6,834 bases of DNA from Anaerolineales bacterium (lineage in GTDB: Bacteria; Chloroflexota; Anaerolineae; Anaerolineales; Villigracilaceae), in NCBI GenBank assembly GCA_025966435.1, contig JAICRQ010000188.1:1-6834 (forward strand). The letters run 5' to 3'. The translations under genes and the position numbers were made by a program. Below the pieces are notes generated by a model, which was given only the letters and a program-made list of their open reading frames with translations, was not told where the DNA came from and ran no database searches. Positions 4,444 to 6,834 of this stretch are shown in pieces. Position 1 is the first letter of the stretch. Each line of letters begins with the position of its first letter.

Positions 4444-6261
4444 ATGGGTTTCTTTTCCGGACTAAACGACGAAAAATACGACCGCCAGTATACCGACCGT
4501 GAGCTAATGCGGCGGATCTTTGCATACTTCAAGCCGCAGACCGCGCGGCTCATGTGGGTGATTTTGTTTGTTTTCCTGGTGGCGGGTATCAGCGCGGCGC
4601 TGCCGGTTGTGGTGGCACGCATGGTGGACCTGCTTAAAGAGCAGCCCTCCTTGCAGGCGATCAGCCTGGTGGGTCTGACGCTCTTCGTGATCGGTGTGGG
4701 GATATGGGGCTTGAACTGGGCGCGGCGGAGCCTTGTGGCACGCGCGGTAGGCGATGTGGTTCTTGAACTGCGGACGCGCGCCTTCCGTGCCGCGGCAGAA
4801 CATGACCTGTCTTTCTATGATCAGTTTTCCTCCGGACGCATCGTTTCCCGCATTACCTCTGATACCAATGATTTTGGTCAATTGGTGGTGATCGTCACGG
4901 AGGTCGGTTGGCAGATTGTTCAGGCGGTCATTCTGGGTGTGGTCCTGTTCCGCACCGACCTGAAATTATCCCTGATGCTGCTTGTATTTCTCCCGATCAT
5001 CTTTGCCATCGCAGCCGGTTTTCGGGCGATGGCGCGGCGTGTCACAAAACGCGGGATGAAGGCGATGTCTGATGTCAACGCGGCGATCAAAGAGACAATC
5101 AGCGGCATCTCGATCGCCAAGAATTTCCGGCAGGAAGAAAGCATCTTCCGATCATTCGACGAGTCCAACCAGCAGTCGTACCAGGTCAATGTGCAGCGCG
5201 GCTTTGTGCTCTCGATGGTGTTTCCCACGCTCAATGCGTTGGGCGGCGTCTTCATCGCGATCCTCATCTACGTGGGCGGGCTGAGCGCAGCGCAGGGAAT
5301 TGTCACAGTGGGAGCGTGGTATCTTTTCATCATGAGCCTCGACCAGTTCTTCTTCCCGGTACTCAACCTTTCGGCGTTCTGGGCGCAGATCCAGGCGGGG
5401 CTTTCGGCAGCGGAGCGCGCCTTCGCACTGATCGACGCCGACCCGAACGTGGTCCAAACGAATACACGCGATGTGCCCACGCTCAAGGGGAAAATCCATT
5501 TCGACGAAGTGCACTTCCGCTATGCGGACAACGAGCCGGTACTTACGGGTTTCAACCTGTTTGTGCCACCTGGGGAGACTCTGGCGCTGGTGGGGCATAC
5601 CGGCGCGGGGAAGTCATCCATCGCGAAGTTGGTGGCGCGCTTCTACGAATTTCAGCAGGGACAGTTGCTGATCGACGATCAGGACATCCGCACGTTCGAC
5701 CTGGCACAGTACCGCCGCCAGCTGGGGATCGTGTCGCAGGTGCCGTTCCTGTTCTCTGGCACGGTGGCAGATAACATCCGTTATGCCGCGCCGGACGTGA
5801 GTGACGAAGACATCCTGACCATGGCGCGCAAGATCGGTGAGGGGGAATGGCTGGAGACGCTCCCGAACGGGATCCAGACCGAGGTCGGGGAACGCGGCGG
5901 GCGCCTTTCGATGGGGCAGCGTCAGCTCGTGGCATTGATGCGCGTCCTGATGCAGAAGCCGGCGATCTTCATCCTGGATGAAGCGACAGCCAGCATTGAC
6001 CCATTCACCGAATGGCAGATCCAACAAGCGCTGAACCTGATCCTGAAACATTCGACGAGCATCCTGATCGCCCACCGTTTATCCACCGTCAAAGCCGCGG
6101 ACCGTATCGTTGTGATGGAAAAAGGTAAAATTATCGAAGAGGGAAATCACAATGGCTTGCTTGAGCAGGGCGGGCATTACGCCACCCTCTACAATACCTA
6201 TTTCCGGCACCAGAGCCTGGCGTATGTGGAGAAAGCAAGGGAACTGGTGGGCGATGATTGA
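4444..6261 (+). CDS. heterodimeric ABC exporter half-transporter, catalytic-site subunit (TM288/BmrD type)
   Basis: This 605-residue partner of the preceding gene has the same membrane-ATPase order. Helices are visible at about 37-60, 72-92, 147-169, 174-193, 254-280 and 286-306. The ATPase has A-loop Tyr360, Walker A GHTGAGKS (384-391, Lys390), Q-loop Gln432, Walker B IFILDE with Asp512 and catalytic Glu513, and switch His544. Its signature is LSMGQ (488-492) instead of LSGGQ. In the dimer this altered signature faces the Walker motifs of the first subunit, which themselves carry Asp for Glu, so the degenerate site is complete. Walker A and B of this subunit pair with the intact signature of the first and should do the ATP hydrolysis. 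GAGGA at 4436-4440 is only 3 bases from ATG 4444, a short spacing that suggests coupling to the upstream gene. The last codons run into the terminator. Confidence 0.94.
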   Translation: MGFFSGLNDEKYDRQYTDRELMRRIFAYFKPQTARLMWVILFVFLVAGISAALPVVVARMVDLLKEQPSLQAISLVGLTLFVIGVGIWGLNWARRSLVARAVGDVVLELRTRAFRAAAEHDLSFYDQFSSGRIVSRITSDTNDFGQLVVIVTEVGWQIVQAVILGVVLFRTDLKLSLMLLVFLPIIFAIAAGFRAMARRVTKRGMKAMSDVNAAIKETISGISIAKNFRQEESIFRSFDESNQQSYQVNVQRGFVLSMVFPTLNALGGVFIAILIYVGGLSAAQGIVTVGAWYLFIMSLDQFFFPVLNLSAFWAQIQAGLSAAERAFALIDADPNVVQTNTRDVPTLKGKIHFDEVHFRYADNEPVLTGFNLFVPPGETLALVGHTGAGKSSIAKLVARFYEFQQGQLLIDDQDIRTFDLAQYRRQLGIVSQVPFLFSGTVADNIRYAAPDVSDEDILTMARKIGEGEWLETLPNGIQTEVGERGGRLSMGQRQLVALMRVLMQKPAIFILDEATASIDPFTEWQIQQALNLILKHSTSILIAHRLSTVKAADRIVVMEKGKIIEEGNHNGLLEQGGHYATLYNTYFRHQSLAYVEKARELVGDD

Positions 6262-6290
6262 AAACGGACGGCGTATGCCGTCCGTTTTTT
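6261..6290. terminator. strong rho-independent terminator shared by converging genes
   Basis: A perfect 12-bp stem (6261-6272 with 6277-6288) closes a GTAT loop, and the right arm runs into six T bases on the plus strand (6285-6290). The last base of the exporter stop codon is the first base of the stem. On the minus strand the permease stop TAA (6291-6289) touches the other end and the run after the stem is TTTTC, so it can also serve that gene, less strongly. Confidence 0.93.
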
Positions 6291-6834
6291 ATACATGCCG
6301 TGTGCTGCGAGGGTCTAGCGCATCCCGCAGACCATCCCCGATAAAGTTGATACAAAGTACGGTCAGCAAAATCAACAGCCCCGGGAAAAACCAGAGCCAG
6401 GGCGCAGTTTGGATATATTTGACTGCACTATCCAGCATGTTGCCCCAGCTAGCAGTCGGTGTTTGAACACCTAAGCCTAAAAAGCTTACATACGATTCCG
6501 TCAAAATGGCGCCGGAAACGCCCAAGGTGGCGGAGACGATGATGGGGGCAATGGTATTCGGTAAAAGATGGCGGAAGATGATGCGGGCATCAGAAACCCC
6601 GAGCGCGCGCGAAGCCGAAATGTAATCGAGCTCCTTTAGAGATAAGACATTGGCGCGCACGATCCGCGCCAGATACATCCAGCTCGTAAAGCCAATAACC
6701 AGAATGATTACGATGACACTCCCGCTAAGAGAGCGCCCGAGTATCTCGACCTCGGGGATGATTCCCCCGAGAGCTTTTCCCAGCACAATCAGCAAAAACA
6801 GGCTGGGGATAATCAGCATGGCTTCGGTAATGCG
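6289..6834 (-). CDS. oligopeptide/dipeptide ABC transporter permease, DppC/OppC family (partial)
   Basis: The minus-strand frame is open to the right edge of the window and stops at TAA 6291-6289, giving the last 181 residues; the N-terminus is missing. An ATG at 6819 is internal, because the five codons before it (RITEA) fit the family. The fragment is an inner-membrane permease of the binding-protein-dependent type. The cytoplasmic EAA loop that docks the ATPase is at fragment residues ~73-93 (SRALGVSDARIIFRHLLPN), followed by SYVSFLGLGVQTPTASWG. A last transmembrane helix (~149-166) precedes INFIGDGLRDALDPR, the usual C-terminus of DppC/OppC proteins. It would work with a DppB-like permease, ATPases and a solute-binding protein encoded upstream, beyond the window, to import peptides or sometimes nickel or oligosaccharides. 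As the last gene before the terminator it is probably the end of that operon. Confidence 0.93.
   Translation of the reverse strand, partial: RITEAMLIIPSLFLLIVLGKALGGIIPEVEILGRSLSGSVIVIILVIGFTSWMYLARIVRANVLSLKELDYISASRALGVSDARIIFRHLLPNTIAPIIVSATLGVSGAILTESYVSFLGLGVQTPTASWGNMLDSAVKYIQTAPWLWFFPGLLILLTVLCINFIGDGLRDALDPRSTRHV

Noticed and set aside
3975..4622. 215-residue minus-strand frame across the exporter junction
   Set aside because: It is antisense to two well-supported ATPase genes and arises from their GC-rich codon pattern. Its protein has an arbitrary composition and no motif.
1..6834. A defence island, mobile element or other new multi-gene system
   Set aside because: No nuclease, integrase, transposase, toxin-antitoxin pair or repeat array is present. 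The genes are separate transcription units with ordinary transport, glycosidase and kinase families.

Overview
The window looks like ordinary chromosome from a free-living bacterium, most likely a Chloroflexota member of the Anaerolineae type. That assignment is inference from protein style: a GH1 tail with a C-terminal extension, a heterodimeric ABC exporter, and a DppC-like permease. No rRNA or other marker gene is present. No tRNA, CRISPR array, insertion sequence, integrase or attachment site was seen.

Layout from left to right. (1) The 3' end of a GH1 beta-glycosidase gene (+) stops at 216. (2) After a 179-base gap with its own TATAAT-type -10 box and a leader hairpin comes a two-gene unit (+). 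Its first gene (396-1202) encodes a 268-residue protein with a sigma-70 region-4-like helix-turn-helix, a long coiled coil and a conserved-looking C-terminal domain. It overlaps by four bases (TTGA) an aminoglycoside 6-phosphotransferase-like kinase (1199-2131). (3) A perfect 12-bp hairpin at 2131-2158 can end transcripts from both sides. (4) On the minus strand, 2165-2488 holds a tandem pair of very small membrane-protein genes. The upstream copy is intact (48 aa). The downstream copy is a paralogue broken by an in-frame TAG and a frameshift at a (GGCT)3 tract. (5) Divergent from these is a two-gene operon (+), 2628-4415 and 4444-6261, encoding the two half-transporters of a heterodimeric ABC exporter of the TM287/288 (BmrCD) type. 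It ends in a strong terminator at 6261-6290. (6) Converging on that terminator from the right edge is the 3' part of an oligopeptide/dipeptide ABC permease gene of the DppC/OppC family (-).

How the genes work together. The two exporter subunits almost certainly form one complex: the first has Asp at the catalytic Walker B position and the second has a degenerate signature (LSMGQ), which together make one degenerate and one consensus ATP site. The HTH protein and the kinase are probably translationally coupled, but their shared role is unknown. The permease and the GH1 enzyme belong to neighbouring units that extend outside the window.

I did not find a convincing new multi-gene system. The parts least explained by known families are the HTH/coiled-coil protein at 396-1202 and the tandem small membrane proteins at 2165-2488. 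The intact small gene is easily missed because of its length.
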